Positions 44,832 through 53,484 of a stretch of DNA of 64,000 nt are shown piece after piece. Each line of letters begins with the position of its first letter. Within the stretch, counting starts at the first letter, position 1. Origin of the DNA: Clostridium sp. TW13 (GTDB lineage: Bacteria > Bacillota > Clostridia > Clostridiales > Clostridiaceae); contig NZ_BROD01000001.1 of assembly GCF_024345225.1 (NCBI RefSeq), positions 2,304,362 through 2,368,361 on the forward strand, written 5' to 3'. The notes beneath the pieces are model-generated. The model had not been told where the DNA came from and ran no database searches. It worked only from the letters and a program-made list of their open reading frames with translations. The translations under genes were made by a program, and so were the position numbers.

Positions 44832-46124
44832 TTAAGATTTTCTTAGCAAGTCTACAGGATTCAACTTTAAGATCCTTATAATCAATGGTACAAGTGATAT
44901 GATCATATATATCAAAGTTATTACTAAACTTCCTATTATAACTTTTGAATCAACTACTATCCCTTCTTGCAATCGTTCACTAATAAGCTTAGATTTAAGT
45001 AGTACAAAAGCAATAGAAATACAAAATGAAATAATATATACCACAATAATTTCACCTACTAAAAGAAGCATTATACTCCTTTTCTTGGCCCCTATTGCAA
45101 CTCTTATCCCAATTTCCTTTTCTCGCTTTATCAAGGTTGAACATGAAATACTTATAATCCCAAAGGATGATATCAATAGCATTACCACTGCTAAAATAAT
45201 ATTTTTAATTTGAAATTTTGTATCTTCTTTAATATCTGTATACATTTTTCCCATGTTAATTAATCTAACACTATATCCTTCAATTTTCCCCTTTAACTCT
45301 TCTTCAATCACTTTTACATCATTCTTATTTTTTAACTTCACAAACACTCCATTAAAAACTTCTTTTTGTGTCATACCGTCAAAAGGAAATCTATCTGTTA
45401 TGACAGAATATCCATTCATAGCTAATCCAAGTTCCCTACTTCCAACACCATCTACAATAGGAGAATTCGGATCTAATACACCTATAACCTTAAACTTTAT
45501 TGGTTCTTTTGTTTTTGTATCCAAAAAAGAAGGAATTGTTACAATTGAACCTATAGGATTAGCTTTTTCAAAAGGTGGTCCTATTAAAACATGATTTATA
45601 TTTGATTCCTTAGGATTTTTACTATAATAAGTATTAAAATCATCTCCCTTTATAACTTTATAATGATAAAAATTCATCCCCCCCTTATCATGAGCTTTAT
45701 AGTACATTTGCTGAGAATTACATTTTATCTGTCCATCTATCTCTTGTTTAGTATCAAAAATTGTAGCTTCACAGGTTCTACCTATTTCTTCTATTTTATC
45801 TCTTATTTTAGGGTCTTGTTGCATTATTTCATAAAACTTCATTAAAGTATATACCGTTGATGTTGGCTCATTTTCATACTTTGGAGCAAATCCTCCTTCT
45901 GATATCTTTCCACCTTGTTGCTCTTTATATTTGTACTCTGCAGATACATAATATATATTACCATCTAGAACTCCTAGTGATTTTTCAATAACCTTCATAT
46001 TATATTCAATTCTTCCAAGTACCATAAACATCAAAAACATACCTAGAGTTAACTCTACTATTAGTAAAAAATTTCTAATGCCTTGCTTTTTAAAAGAGTT
46101 AAATATTATACCTAAATTTCTCAT
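44832..46124 (-). CDS. FtsX-like ABC permease (pair 1, second subunit)
   Basis: 430 residues, four membrane helices around a MacB-like extracytoplasmic core; C-terminal GIISISCSTLIKREKEIGIR and LKLNPVDLLRKS. Paralogous to 41613-42878. Starts 9 bases after the previous permease gene. Confidence 0.85.
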   Translation of the reverse strand: MRNLGIIFNSFKKQGIRNFLLIVELTLGMFLMFMVLGRIEYNMKVIEKSLGVLDGNIYYVSAEYKYKEQQGGKISEGGFAPKYENEPTSTVYTLMKFYEIMQQDPKIRDKIEEIGRTCEATIFDTKQEIDGQIKCNSQQMYYKAHDKGGMNFYHYKVIKGDDFNTYYSKNPKESNINHVLIGPPFEKANPIGSIVTIPSFLDTKTKEPIKFKVIGVLDPNSPIVDGVGSRELGLAMNGYSVITDRFPFDGMTQKEVFNGVFVKLKNKNDVKVIEEELKGKIEGYSVRLINMGKMYTDIKEDTKFQIKNIILAVVMLLISSFGIISISCSTLIKREKEIGIRVAIGAKKRSIMLLLVGEIIVVYIISFCISIAFVLLKSKLISERLQEGIVVDSKVIIGSLVITLIYMIISLVPLIIRILKLNPVDLLRKS

Positions 46125-46133
46125 ACTTTCTCC

Positions 46134-47282
46134 TCACCTAGCCTTTAATGCATCTGCTGGATTCATCTCCAAGGTCTTTTCCACCGGTATCATTGAAGCT
46201 AAATATCCTAAGGTCAATGCTAAAGCCATAGATATAATAAAATTAGTAAAAGTAAAATTGAAGCTAACCCCATAATTCTTAATTATTGGTTCTACATAAT
46301 AAGATAAGACTACTTGAAGTATCATAGCTATTATTGATGAAGTCACAGCTACAAACAACATATCCTTTTCTATACTGTTCTTTATATACTTATCATTAGC
46401 TCCTAAAACCTTCTTTATAGAAAGTTCCTTTTTTCTATCTAAAATCCAAAAAGTTGATATGCTAATAATATTTATTAAAGCTACTATAAGCAATGGCAAA
46501 CTAACCCAAATAACTTCTGTAAAAATATCTTTTATGGTGATTGAGTTCTGTATATTACTTCTTTTATCATAAAGAAATTCACATTTAAACTGCTGATTTA
46601 ATTCCTGAAACTTTTTGTTAATCTTTTCTTCGCTTAATCTATAAAGAATATTAATATTTAATTGGCTTGAATCACCACTTCTATTTACAATCTTACTATC
46701 TAACATTTGTAAATATTCTTTTGGTAATGCTCCCACTGGAACGTATACAACGTTATCAAAATTGGTTTCAATATTCTTGGCTCCTACTATTCCACAAATA
46801 CTATATTCCTCTCCATAAAAACTAATCTTATTTCCAACTTTAGCATTTAGCTTTTCTGCTAAATTCACTCCAATAACTACTTGCCTTGTATCCTTAATAC
46901 ATTCCTCAGTAGTTATGTATCTTCCTTCATATAATTTAGGTCTCCAATCCGGTTTATTCTCATAATAAAATGGTAAAATATCACCATCAAATGTATTACT
47001 TCCACTTTTTATACTTTCACTGCTTAGGTTAAATACATCTACCTCTGCTGTTTTTCCTAAAAACTTTAATAAATCTATAGTATTGCTTTTATAATTGAGA
47101 CTTGCCTTACTATACAATAATATAGCTGTTCTATTTTTTTCCTTTCCAAATTTAGATTGACTATATTGAAAAGCTTGAGTTTCAATGCTACTTATTAACA
47201 TAGAAACCACCAATATTGATATTACGTATCCTATAACTATAACTATTAAAGACATAGGTCTTTTCTTCCAACTCTTTAACAT
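46134..47282 (-). CDS. FtsX-like ABC permease (pair 1, first subunit)
   Basis: 382 residues, same architecture as 42889-44037 (STFWILDRKKELSIKKVLGAND; end PVEKTLEMNPADALKAR). First transporter gene after the small secreted peptide gene, 97 bases downstream of it. Confidence 0.85.
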   Translation of the reverse strand: MLKSWKKRPMSLIVIVIGYVISILVVSMLISSIETQAFQYSQSKFGKEKNRTAILLYSKASLNYKSNTIDLLKFLGKTAEVDVFNLSSESIKSGSNTFDGDILPFYYENKPDWRPKLYEGRYITTEECIKDTRQVVIGVNLAEKLNAKVGNKISFYGEEYSICGIVGAKNIETNFDNVVYVPVGALPKEYLQMLDSKIVNRSGDSSQLNINILYRLSEEKINKKFQELNQQFKCEFLYDKRSNIQNSITIKDIFTEVIWVSLPLLIVALINIISISTFWILDRKKELSIKKVLGANDKYIKNSIEKDMLFVAVTSSIIAMILQVVLSYYVEPIIKNYGVSFNFTFTNFIISMALALTLGYLASMIPVEKTLEMNPADALKAR

Positions 47283-47378
47283 CTATTTGTCTCCTTGAAT
47301 TAATACTCTTACTGGTTATTTTAGAACAACCAGTAAGAGTATTATATTATTTATTATGCTTCAGTATATTGTCATTAA

Positions 47379-47741
47379 CTAAAAAGTAGCATCTGCAGAT
47401 GTATATTCATAATGTTGATTAAGAGCTTGTCCATGATAGTGATTGGTGCCGTAAGTGGTTCCTCTAACATGACTTGAAACATATCCCCAAATTAATGTTC
47501 CATCTGATTTAGTAAATGAAGTAGTTGATACCCCGTTATCTGTGTTTTCAAAATACGTACTAGGTCCGAATTGAAGCGGTACAGTACATGATCCTACTAG
47601 ATAATAACCATCTGCAGCTCCACCAAATTTTGCCCCATGACCTCCAATTCCTGATTCCATTGCAAATGCACTAATTGATCCTGCAACTAAAAGTGTTGTA
47701 ACAATGCTTAATGTTGTAAATACTTTTTTTGATTTTTTCAT
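47379..47741 (-). CDS. small secreted protein, candidate bacteriocin-like substrate of the adjacent transporter
   Basis: 120 residues with a Sec signal peptide (MKKSKKVFTTLSIVTTLLVAG, cleavage near AFA-MES). The mature 92 residues are rich in Gly, His, Tyr and Thr (IGGHGAKFGGAADGYYLVG; TTYGTNHYHGQ) with a single Cys. The aromatic/His pattern recalls lactococcin-972-type bacteriocins, which are also Sec-exported and encoded with MacB-like ABC transporters, but I cannot show homology. The gene heads the transporter cluster on the same strand, with a gap of about 100 bases. Confidence 0.55.
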   Translation of the reverse strand: MKKSKKVFTTLSIVTTLLVAGSISAFAMESGIGGHGAKFGGAADGYYLVGSCTVPLQFGPSTYFENTDNGVSTTSFTKSDGTLIWGYVSSHVRGTTYGTNHYHGQALNQHYEYTSADATF

Positions 47742-48051
47742 AATAAAAATACCTTTATATATAAATTATTTAATCGATTAAATTTTTTTATTGCAGCTAT
47801 ATGTTTATGCTATACCTTCCACTTGCTTGTGTCAATTTATGTATTTATATATATTTTTTTCATTTTAGACTAATATTTTATAGTCATTTAAACATTTACA
47901 AATATTTTTTTATTCTCATTATATTGTAAATTACTGTAACAAATAAACGACCTTTTATTAAATTAGAATTTGCTCGAAACTTGCAATAATTTTATTTTTA
48001 TTATCCTAAAAAATATTGCTTGCTTTATTACTTTAAGTTTAAATAATGATA
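47742..48051. other. A+T-rich intergenic region
   Basis: About 310 bases, very A+T-rich, that should include the promoter of the peptide-transporter cluster on the minus strand. No gene or clear RNA structure seen. Confidence 0.4.
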
Positions 48052-48090
48052 TAAAAAAAATAACTGCTAATCTCAATTGATTAACAGCTA
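48052..48090 (-). terminator. intrinsic terminator of nhaA
   Basis: CTGTTAATC pairs with GATTAGCAG across an AATTGA loop, followed by eight T on the minus strand, 14 bases after the nhaA stop. Confidence 0.85.
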
Positions 48091-48103
48091 TTCTTTATTT
48101 ATT

Positions 48104-49342
48104 TTATTCTACTCTTTGTAATTGTTTCTTTGTTATTACTGGCTTCTTACTTTTTATATCAATTATCTTAAACACTATTGCACCAAAAATTGCTGATAAA
48201 ATTGAAGCTGTTATAATGCTTATTTTAGCTGTAGATAAAGTCATATTGTCTGTAAAGGATAGAGATGTCACAAATATTGACATTGTGAAACCTATACCTC
48301 CAAGAACACTGGCACCATACAAATGCCTTTTTGTTACCTTTGCTGGCAGTCTTGCAATTTTAAGTTTCACCATTATATAGGAAGTTAAAAATATTCCTAT
48401 TTGTTTCCCTAGGAAAAGTCCACATATAATTCCTAAACTTACAGGTGAGAATAATCTACTTGAAAAACCATGAAGTTCAATGGTTATAGCTGAATTTGCA
48501 AGAGCAAATATAGGCATAATAAAATATGAAGATATTGGTGTGAGCTTATTTTCAAGATTATAAGCAATAGTAGTTTCATATTCTTCAATATTCTTGCCTA
48601 CAGGTAAAGCCATTCCTAAAAGTACTCCTGCTATGGTTGCATGTACTCCTGACTTTAAAAGACAAAACCATAATATAACTCCCAATGATATATATACTGC
48701 CGTACTTTTAACCTTTAGTCTATTGGCTAAAATAAGTAAACCAAAAATTATTCCCCCTAAAAGCAAAGCAATCCATGAAATATTGCTGTTATAAAATACT
48801 GCAACTACAATAATGGCACCAAGATCGTCAACTATAGCTAAGGCTGTAAGAAATACTACAATTCCCTTAGGTGCTTTCTTCCCTACTAAGGTAAGCACCC
48901 CCAAGGCAAAAGCTATATCTGTGGCCATTGGTATTCCCCATCCTGTAATAGTTGAATGATTATAATTAAATAGTGAATAGATTATTGCTGGTGCAATCAT
49001 TCCTCCTATAGCTGCTGAAATTGGCAGAATAGTCTTTTTGAAGGATTTCAATTCGCCTATAGCAACCTCTCTCTTGATTTCCATACCTACTACAAAGAAA
49101 AATATTGCCATCAATCCATCATTGATCCAATGAAGTACTGACATTGATATGGAAAAGTCCTTATATCCTATAGTTACTTCACTATTAAGCAGGTGATTAT
49201 AGCTTTCAGCAATTCCAGAGTTTGCAATTACTATAGCTAATATTGCACAAAGCACCAGTAGTATTCCACTGGATGATTCACTCTTAAAAAATCGTCTAAA
49301 TGGCTTTTTGATTCTGTTTTTAATACTATTTTTGTTTTTCAT
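48104..49342 (-). CDS. nhaA: Na+/H+ antiporter NhaA
   Basis: 412 residues from the ATG at 49342 (MKNKNSIKNR), with GGGAG upstream; the longer frame would begin with TTG. About 12 helices. The NhaA fold markers are present: SSGILLVLCAILAIVIANS, FFFVVGMEIKREV, TDIAFALGVL and ALAIVDDLGAIIVVA with the paired aspartates that bind Na+. Exports Na+ in exchange for protons at alkaline pH. Ends in a charged cytoplasmic tail. Confidence 0.93.
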   Translation of the reverse strand: MKNKNSIKNRIKKPFRRFFKSESSSGILLVLCAILAIVIANSGIAESYNHLLNSEVTIGYKDFSISMSVLHWINDGLMAIFFFVVGMEIKREVAIGELKSFKKTILPISAAIGGMIAPAIIYSLFNYNHSTITGWGIPMATDIAFALGVLTLVGKKAPKGIVVFLTALAIVDDLGAIIVVAVFYNSNISWIALLLGGIIFGLLILANRLKVKSTAVYISLGVILWFCLLKSGVHATIAGVLLGMALPVGKNIEEYETTIAYNLENKLTPISSYFIMPIFALANSAITIELHGFSSRLFSPVSLGIICGLFLGKQIGIFLTSYIMVKLKIARLPAKVTKRHLYGASVLGGIGFTMSIFVTSLSFTDNMTLSTAKISIITASILSAIFGAIVFKIIDIKSKKPVITKKQLQRVE

Positions 49343-49416
49343 AGTCCTATCTCCCTTCAATTATGCTTTCTATAAAAACACCCAACAAACTTTTTGACTT
49401 CCATTTCACAAATTTT

Positions 49417-49488
49417 AGGTATTTGAAAATAAATAATAAGTACAACTAAACTAGCATACTCCCCCCTACTTTTTTCCAAAATTCCTAA
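49417..49488. repeat. palindromic dispersed repeat, family 1, copy 5
   Basis: AGGTATTTGAAAATAAATAA ... AACTAGCATACT ... TTTTTTCCAAAATTCCT, a copy with a diverged right arm. Confidence 0.55.
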
Positions 49489-49491
49489 ATA

Positions 49492-49531
49492 TAAAAAAAG
49501 AAGTGGGAACGCTCAAAAATGAGCTTCCCAC
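49492..49531 (-). terminator. terminator or leader hairpin between ybaK and nhaA
   Basis: On the minus strand GTGGGAAGCTC pairs with GAGCGTTCCCAC (one bulge) and is followed by TTCTTTTTTT. It can end transcription from ybaK (stop 49693) or attenuate nhaA. The 160 bases between it and ybaK (49532-49692) hold nothing else I recognise. Confidence 0.75.
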
Positions 49532-49692
49532 CCCAGAAACTAATTGCTTGAAAACAAATTATAAATTTGTCCAACCGAATCTTAATTACTATTTAATTAT
49601 AAATCTATTATACCACAAAAAATAAGTTTATCAAGATTTATGTGTAAAACTTGATAAAATTCCATTAATATCTATAAATCTATACGTATCTG

Positions 49693-50175
49693 TTAATCTC
49701 TGATTAAATCTTCAAACCCAACTGGAATCATAGCTTCTAAATCCTTTGGATTCATCATTATTTGAACACCTATTTTACCACCACTGAAAATAAATTGTTC
49801 GAATTCTAAAGCACTTTCATGGATAAATGTCTTAAATTGCTTCTTCATCCCTAAAGGAGAACATCCACCTCTGATATATCCAGTAGTCTTAAGCAAGTCC
49901 TTTGTAGGAATTAGCTCTATCTTTTTTTCACCAGTGATTTTTTCAGCTTTTTTTAAATCTAACTCTTCAGCCACAGGAATTACAAATACATAATGCTCCT
50001 TGCTCTTTCCTTCTGTAACCAAAGTTTTAAACACCTGTTTAGGATTTTGATTAAGTTTTGCTGCTACAGCCACACCATCTATCTGTCCATCCTTATTCTC
50101 ATATGTAAAAATCTCATATTGCAGTTTATGAGTATCTAATAATCTTATAGCATTTGTTTTAACCTTTGCACCCAT
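49693..50175 (-). CDS. ybaK: Cys-tRNA(Pro)/Cys-tRNA(Cys) deacylase YbaK
   Basis: 160 residues from the ATG at 50175 (MGAKVKTNAIRLLD), 11 bases after AAGGAGAG. The YbaK/EbsC fold is clear: VFKTLVTEGKSKEHYVFVIP (with conserved Lys), LDLKKAEKITGEKK and YIRGGCSPLGMKK. It hydrolyses mischarged Cys-tRNA(Pro). A longer frame reaches 50205 but overlaps a repeat copy. Confidence 0.9.
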   Translation of the reverse strand: MGAKVKTNAIRLLDTHKLQYEIFTYENKDGQIDGVAVAAKLNQNPKQVFKTLVTEGKSKEHYVFVIPVAEELDLKKAEKITGEKKIELIPTKDLLKTTGYIRGGCSPLGMKKQFKTFIHESALEFEQFIFSGGKIGVQIMMNPKDLEAMIPVGFEDLIRD

Positions 50176-50200
50176 TCTAAAATATTCTCTCCTTAATTCA

Positions 50201-50268
50201 AGCATCCTAAAATAAACAATAAATATAAATGTAATAGCATATAATCTTACTTATTTTTGAAGATGCCT
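50201..50268. repeat. palindromic dispersed repeat, family 1, copy 6
   Basis: GCATCCTAAAATAAACAATA ... TAATAGCATATAATC ... TTACTTATTTTTGAAGATGCC; a well-conserved copy with matching ends, just upstream of ybaK. Confidence 0.7.
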
Positions 50269-50287
50269 TATCTAATGTATACTAATA

Positions 50288-50785
50288 CTATAATTCTTTT
50301 TCGTAGCAATAGCAAGGTTCTTGCAAATCCCTTAAGAATACTTCTCCTACCCTTTCATATCCCAACTTCTCATATAAGCCAATGGCTTTTTCATTTTTGC
50401 AATATGCATCTATTCTCATAGATTTATATCCCCTCTTTTTTCCTAGCTCCTCTGCAAAGGCAATAATCTTTTTCGCATAGCCTCTTCCATGAAAATTGGG
50501 ATGAACAGCAATTCTATGAAATGAAAAGAATGAGGTTTTCTCATGCCAATGAACACACTTGTAAACTTCATCTGCTTTTTCATCAATTGCAGACAAGCCT
50601 ACAATTGTACCTTCTTCTTCAAATACATATAAGCATTTATTTTTAATATCCTTCTCTACAATTTCTCTACTTGGATATTTTTCATCCCAATTAAATAACC
50701 CATTTGCATTCATTTCTTTAACTACAGCTTTATATAATTCCATAATTGTATCTATCTTATGATCTTCAGCTAATCTAATATTCAT
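50288..50785 (-). CDS. GNAT-family N-acetyltransferase
   Basis: 165 residues. GNAT fold with the acetyl-CoA loop HPNFHGRGYAKKIIAFA (about residue 95-110) and C-terminal AIGLYEKLGYERVGEV. Substrate unknown. Start ATG at 50785 with AGGAGG upstream. Confidence 0.88.
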   Translation of the reverse strand: MNIRLAEDHKIDTIMELYKAVVKEMNANGLFNWDEKYPSREIVEKDIKNKCLYVFEEEGTIVGLSAIDEKADEVYKCVHWHEKTSFFSFHRIAVHPNFHGRGYAKKIIAFAEELGKKRGYKSMRIDAYCKNEKAIGLYEKLGYERVGEVFLRDLQEPCYCYEKEL

Positions 50786-50885
50786 CGGAACCTCCTAAGA
50801 AATTATTCTCTCACTTAGTAGGTTGTGTTTAATTCCCGTTTTTATTACAAAACTTTTTATATTTAATACACACATTCCTCTAGAT

Positions 50886-50953
50886 AAGGCACATAAAAGC
50901 AAATAGTTTTTATGTTACTGATATTTGGACTTATTTTTTATTTCTAGGTGCCT
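50886..50953. repeat. palindromic dispersed repeat, family 1, copy 9 (diverged)
   Basis: AAGGCACATAAAAGCAAATA ... TTGGACTTATTTTTTATTTC then TAGGTGCCT: ends AGGCAC/GTGCCT are inverted repeats and the middle follows the family pattern. Confidence 0.5.
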
Positions 50954-51065
50954 AAAACCGCATGTTTACTATAAATATTTATATATTTAAATATTTTTAT
51001 ATAAAAAAAGTTGCCTATTTTTAAGTTTGTCTATGTTAATGAATAGTATTGATAATATGGTATAT

Positions 51066-51099
51066 AATAATGGAACTCCTGAAAAAGAGCTCCATTATT
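51066..51099. terminator. bidirectional hairpin terminator
   Basis: AATAATGGAACTC pairs with GAGCTCCATTATT (one mismatch). It lies after the minus gene ending at 51145. Only moderate T-tails. Confidence 0.55.
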
Positions 51100-51144
51100 T
51101 CACAATCTCCGAATATTGCAAATTAACCTAATCGCAACTCTACA

Positions 51145-51330
51145 TTACTTATTGTTACTTTTTAATTTTACTGTACTATAACTTAAAACAACTAAATTAA
51201 TAAGCATTATTACACCTACAACTCTTATTACAACATCAGGCAATGGTGATATAAACCTATTAATCACCATACATATTATTGTAATTATCATTATAATTAA
51301 ACTTATCATAAATGCATTTCTGTTTTTCAT
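51145..51330 (-). CDS. small two-helix membrane protein
   Basis: 61 residues from the ATG at 51330 (MKNRNAFMISL) with GGAGTGGG upstream. Two hydrophobic helices (about 5-25 and 33-52) separated by a short loop, with a Lys/Asn tail. No family recognised. Confidence 0.5.
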   Translation of the reverse strand: MKNRNAFMISLIIMIITIICMVINRFISPLPDVVIRVVGVIMLINLVVLSYSTVKLKSNNK

Positions 51331-51452
51331 TACTTTCCCACTCCATATCAATAATTTCATTTCACACTAATTTACAATTGTCCATTTTGAATATCTCTTT
51401 TTATTGAATCCACATTTGGCATGATAAGAGTTCCTTAATCCTTTATATAGTT

Positions 51453-52238
51453 TTATTGTTTTACCCAATAGCTTGTGCAATCATTTGCTCTTTCAAAAAA
51501 TCCGTATTCAATTAATGCTCTTCTAAGAGTTGCATGATCCTCATAAATTCTATTTAATATCCTGTTTATCTCTTTCTCTGAATAAGTTGTGCTCTTATTG
51601 AAATTCTTCATTATTTCAGTTAAAACTATTATCTTCTTCTTTTCCTTTGAAGGATAACTTTTTAGAGAGCCATCTTCCTTCATATAATTCTTAATTACTT
51701 GTATTCTTTCCTCATCTGTAATGTTAAATCTATCATCTATGGTGGTAGCCGTTTTATGAGCATCACACAAAGTTCCCTTGTCTAGATTGCTTATCTTTTT
51801 GTTTGTGCTTTTAGATAATAAGTCCATCATGGCTAAAAATAACTTTGCCTGCTTTTCCTTTTCCCTTAACTTATATCGGTGATTTCTTACTGTAGATTGC
51901 GCCACACCTAACTTACTAGCAATGTCTTTATCTGATATTCCCTCTGCAAATAAAGAAATTAGTTGTCTTTGCACATCTGATATACCTGAAAAACTTGAAT
52001 TCATATTTAAAATATAATCTAGCATAGAGACATGTTTATCTTCAATATGAAGTTCCGCTGCTTTCTTTGCATCATATAATTCTGAATTTATATTATAAAT
52101 CCTTCCTACAGTAAAGGTTTCTCCACATATTAAGCATTTAATTTTATCTTCATTTTCAATATAACCTTTTTTTATCTCATCTACAGATGCATTCCAAAAT
52201 TCTTCATTGTTTTTCGCTTCATCTATATTCTTATCCAT
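51453..52238 (-). CDS. LuxR-type HTH regulator with DUF2087 domain
   Basis: 261 residues from the ATG at 52238 (MDKNIDEAKNN), which overlaps the stop of the gene upstream (ATGGATAA). A zinc-finger-like CLICGETF lies near residue 37, a LuxR-type helix-turn-helix near 105-140 (SDKDIASKLGVAQSTVRNHR), and a C-terminal DUF2087 region (about 195-258, YPSKEKKKIIVLTEI ... YGFFERANDCTSYW). Likely a transcription regulator; target unknown. Confidence 0.8.
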   Translation of the reverse strand: MDKNIDEAKNNEEFWNASVDEIKKGYIENEDKIKCLICGETFTVGRIYNINSELYDAKKAAELHIEDKHVSMLDYILNMNSSFSGISDVQRQLISLFAEGISDKDIASKLGVAQSTVRNHRYKLREKEKQAKLFLAMMDLLSKSTNKKISNLDKGTLCDAHKTATTIDDRFNITDEERIQVIKNYMKEDGSLKSYPSKEKKKIIVLTEIMKNFNKSTTYSEKEINRILNRIYEDHATLRRALIEYGFFERANDCTSYWVKQ

Positions 52239-52503
52239 TTTGCTTTTCTTCTTCCTTCCAATACTTCGAACCATCTCTTGTTCTACATAATAATTTATAG
52301 TCTACTAATCCTCTTCTTAATAAAAAATAATCTCCGAAACTGTGCCACTGTTCAATTATAGCATTGATTTCCTTTTCTTTGTAGTAATGATTGGTTTCAA
52401 ATTTTGTTGCTAAATACTTTAGTATTTCAAGCTTCATATCCTTTTTCATTGGCCATATTTTTATTTTTCCTTCTTCATCAAGAAATCTATTTATGTCTTG
52501 CAT
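52231..52503 (-). CDS. stand-alone DUF2087 protein
   Basis: 90 residues: IKIWPMKKDMKLEILKYL, YYKEKEINAIIEQWHSFGD, LLRRGLVDYKLLCRTRDGS; this is the DUF2087 domain also present at the C-terminus of the next gene. Overlaps that gene by 8 bases. Possibly a partner or antagonist of the regulator. Confidence 0.8.
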   Translation of the reverse strand: MQDINRFLDEEGKIKIWPMKKDMKLEILKYLATKFETNHYYKEKEINAIIEQWHSFGDYFLLRRGLVDYKLLCRTRDGSKYWKEEEKQNG

Positions 52504-52728
52504 TTAAATCCACTCCTATATTCATTTATTTCTTTGTCACAATTATATAACTATATTTTAAATTTGTCTATAAATAAATAAACATTTATTTTTTATGTTT
52601 ATAGTATTTATGAATTAGTATACAAGTTCAAAAGTCCTCTTGGATTAAATTTTTGATATAAAAAAGATTGAATGTATGTTTATCTTGCTTCATATATTGG
52701 CCTAATAGATTTCCTAATTCTAAAAATA

Positions 52729-52766
52729 AAAAACTCACCTTAGAAATTTCTTTCTAAAGTGAGTTT
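52729..52766 (-). terminator. intrinsic terminator of the cobalamin operon
   Basis: On the minus strand AAAACTCAC...TTTAGAAA pairs with TTTCTAAGGTGAGTTTT and is followed by TTTATTTTT, directly after the stop at 52771. Confidence 0.85.
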
Positions 52767-52770
52767 TGCA

Positions 52771-53481
52771 TTAATTATTTACACCATCTTTAACATACTT
52801 CCATACAATCTTATCTCCAGCCTTTGGAGTGCAATCGCTAATACCATATCCAGGTTTCACCCCATTTAAGTAGTATACCCATCCACTTAAAGGTCCGTCA
52901 CCCCTTTCCTTTAAATCAAACATACTTGATACATATCCATTAACTATTCTATGTTTCTGATCTCCAATTAGTTTATTCATATAATCCTCTAAAGTTAAAG
53001 AACCATCAAAATTTACTGAAGTATTTAAAAGTATCTTCCCATCATGCACATCATCTATTATGGTAAAATACACAACTTCAGCAGGCTTCTTAGCGGCTGT
53101 ATCAGAAGATTTTGAAGCAGTGTTGGTTTGAGTCTTGTCTTCTGTTTTCACCCCTGAGCTTTTAGCAACATTATTGTTATTTGTTGCTTTTTTAGAAGTA
53201 TCTGTAGTAGTTTGTTTATCCTCTTTTTTATCCTGATTTTCCTTAGAAGCTTCTTGTTTGCTGCTGTCACTATTCTTTGAATCAGTAGCTTCTGGCTTAC
53301 CCTTTGAATCGTCTTGCTTTCCTTGAGCTGTTACTTCCTGCTTAGATTTATTATCCGCAGCAGTTGTAGAAGTAGTTGGCTCATTTAAACTATTCTTAAT
53401 TGCGTTTGAACCAAAGTATATTACTAAGCTTAGTGAAATTATACCTATTAGAAGTAGTACTATGCTCTTCTTTTTCTTCAT
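52771..53481 (-). CDS. membrane-anchored DUF4430 (transcobalamin beta-domain-like) protein
   Basis: 236 residues. One N-terminal membrane helix (about 6-26), a long Lys/Asp/Ser/Thr/Gln linker (about 30-130) typical of proteins spanning the wall, and a C-terminal DUF4430 domain (about 135-235: SLTLEDYMNKLIG, GPLSGWVYYLNGVKPGYGIS, AGDKIVWKYVKDG). DUF4430 has the fold of the beta domain of transcobalamin and intrinsic factor. The stop of the previous gene is 4 bases away. Last gene of a cobalamin-riboswitch operon, so a corrinoid-binding or hand-over role near the ECF transporter is inferred. Confidence 0.75.
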   Translation of the reverse strand: MKKKKSIVLLLIGIISLSLVIYFGSNAIKNSLNEPTTSTTAADNKSKQEVTAQGKQDDSKGKPEATDSKNSDSSKQEASKENQDKKEDKQTTTDTSKKATNNNNVAKSSGVKTEDKTQTNTASKSSDTAAKKPAEVVYFTIIDDVHDGKILLNTSVNFDGSLTLEDYMNKLIGDQKHRIVNGYVSSMFDLKERGDGPLSGWVYYLNGVKPGYGISDCTPKAGDKIVWKYVKDGVNN

Positions 53482-53484
53482 TCC

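Noticed and set aside
47379-47741. Firm lactococcin 972 assignment
   Set aside because: Only the general context and a loose aromatic/His pattern fit; I could not align the conserved core, so it is left as a candidate.
49343-49692. Possible sodium-responsive riboswitch upstream of nhaA
   Set aside because: A stable hairpin with T-run is present, but I see none of the conserved blocks of a known Na+ riboswitch; a plain terminator after ybaK explains it.
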